In this document: piece by piece, positions 32,977 through 33,834 of the stretch
How positions within the stretch are numbered: the stretch's first letter is position 1
Layout: each line of letters begins with the position of its first letter
Assembly (NCBI RefSeq): GCF_000282515.1
Contig: NZ_AKJD01000044.1
Span: 1-33,834, forward strand
Direction: 5' to 3'
Origin: Pseudomonas sp. GM80
GTDB lineage: Bacteria; Pseudomonadota; Gammaproteobacteria; Pseudomonadales; Pseudomonadaceae
Length of the DNA stretch: 33,834 bases
The notes under the pieces: generated by a model
What the model saw: the letters and a program-made list of their open reading frames with translations, nothing else
Told to the model about the DNA's origin: nothing
Databases searched by the model: none
Made by a program: the position numbers and the translations under genes

Positions 32977-33695
32977 AGGGCCAGGTCTGCGCAGGCTTCC
33001 GGAACGAACAGATAACCTTTGCTGCGGATGGTCTTGATCAGACGCGGATGGTCGGGGTCATCGCCGATTTTCGGGCGGATGCGCGAGATGCGCACATCGA
33101 TCGAGCGGTCCTGGCCGTCATAGCCGATGCCGCGCAGGGCGATAAAGATTTCCTCGCGGGAAAGAATGCGTCCGGCGTTGGAGACCAGCAGCCAGAGCAG
33201 GTCGAATTCGGCGCTGGTCAGTTCGATGCCGTTGTCACTCAGCCACGCTTCGCGTAGCGCATTGTCGACCACCAGCGGGCCGAATTGCAGACGGCGGGAT
33301 TTTTCTGCGACCGGCTCAGCGCTGTCACTGCGGCGCAGCAACGCCTGAATGCGCGCCAGCAGCAATCGCGGGCGCACCGGTTTGCACACGTAATCGTCAG
33401 CGCCAAGATCGAGGCCCTGGATCTGATCGGCGTCATCGGTGCGCGCGGTGAGCATCAGGATCGGCCCGTCGTAATGGTCACGCACCTTGCGACAGATGCT
33501 CAGGCCATCTTCGCCGGGCAACATCAGATCGAGGATCACCAGATCCGGCTGCTCCTTGATAATCCGCGCCGCCGCCAGCGCACCGTTGCCTTCGATGCCG
33601 ACGCGCAGTCCATTGGCTTGCAGGTAGTCGCGCGTGAGTTCGGCCAGTCGCTGGTCATCCTCGACGATCAATACCTCAAAGGCTTGTTGCTCCAC
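32973..33695 (-). CDS. RstA-like response regulator, 240 aa
   Basis: OmpR-family regulator. The receiver has E12/D13/D14 (IVEDDQ), phosphoacceptor D56 (LVILDLMLPGEDG) and K105 (VCKPVRP). The winged-helix domain runs from about 140 (LTSAEFDLLWLLVSNAGRILSREEIF, SIDVRISRIRPKIGD, IKTIRSKGYLF). I choose GTG 33695 because AGAGG lies seven bases upstream and the receiver begins at once. The open frame extends to 33815 but that part is REP sequence. It is the first gene of a two-gene operon with the sensor kinase. Its upstream region is cut by the window edge. Confidence 0.9.
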   Translation of the reverse strand: MEQQAFEVLIVEDDQRLAELTRDYLQANGLRVGIEGNGALAAARIIKEQPDLVILDLMLPGEDGLSICRKVRDHYDGPILMLTARTDDADQIQGLDLGADDYVCKPVRPRLLLARIQALLRRSDSAEPVAEKSRRLQFGPLVVDNALREAWLSDNGIELTSAEFDLLWLLVSNAGRILSREEIFIALRGIGYDGQDRSIDVRISRIRPKIGDDPDHPRLIKTIRSKGYLFVPEACADLAL

Positions 33696-33749
33696 CGGTG
33701 ACCTCTGCTTGCTGTTTTTATTAATAAAGGATTGCCCAGACACACACGA

Positions 33750-33834
33750 TCCCCTGTAGGAGCTGACGAGTGAAACGAGGCTGCGATCCTTTGATTTTGT
33801 TTTTTTCAAGATCAAAGGATCGCAGCCTTCGGCA
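33750..33834. repeat. REP elements at right edge
   Basis: A lone arm CCCCTGTAGGAGCTGACGAG (33751-33770) is followed by the inverted pair AGGCTGCGATCCTTTGAT (33778-33795) and its complement (33811-33828), separated by a T-rich spacer. The window ends inside the element (CTTCGGCA). Confidence 0.8.

Overview
The window reads as a chromosomal segment of a fluorescent-group Pseudomonas (P. fluorescens/koreensis-like). Supporting signs are the high GC with Pseudomonas codon use, the gene order mazG-relA-rlmD-cysM next to gacS-ldhA, an oprH-phoP-phoQ operon, and very many Pseudomonas-type REP/REPIN palindromes. I found 33 protein genes, no tRNA or rRNA, no CRISPR array and no insertion sequence or prophage.

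Layout. Positions 1-1660 hold a 62-residue orphan under a promoter that carries a perfect SlyA-type palindrome, then an AT-richer nitrilase-superfamily gene that looks accessory. Positions 1667-7839 (minus strand) hold DUF2058, mazG, relA, rlmD and cysM, a housekeeping and stringent-response block. Positions 7947-11291 (minus) hold a DUF1016 (YhcG-type) nuclease and a two-component pair resembling PirS/PirR. The nuclease lies where P. aeruginosa carries the receptor gene pirA. Positions 11511-15337 (plus) hold gacS, the hybrid sensor controlling secondary metabolism, with every phosphorelay residue in place, and an ldhA-type dehydrogenase. Positions 15359-18831 hold small zinc-binding proteins, a META-domain lipoprotein, a TlpA-like lipoprotein and an arsC-wrbA-DUF2069 operon. 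Positions 18946-23576 hold a divergent Tag-like glycosylase, ttcA, a Yip1-type membrane protein, a SprT-like protein and a CoA-transferase/racemase. Positions 23843-26526 hold dctA with a sigma-54 promoter and two upstream enhancer-like palindromes, diverging from an AraC-type regulator. Positions 26611-31226 hold oprH-phoP-phoQ with a PhoP-box array, a secreted dienelactone-hydrolase-like protein and pcpS. Positions 31366-33695 hold an RstB/RstA-like two-component pair.

The genes are mostly core. Regulation is prominent: four sensor kinases and three separate response regulators occur in 34 kb. The strongest unexplained signals lie between genes. More than a dozen REP/REPIN elements of four sequence families occupy most gene boundaries; one encodes the C-terminus of a sensor kinase, and one sits inside the oprH-phoP operon. 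The most interesting proteins are the orphan nitrilase-like enzyme, the YhcG-type nuclease, and a Tag-family protein that lacks the usual zinc and base-recognition residues.
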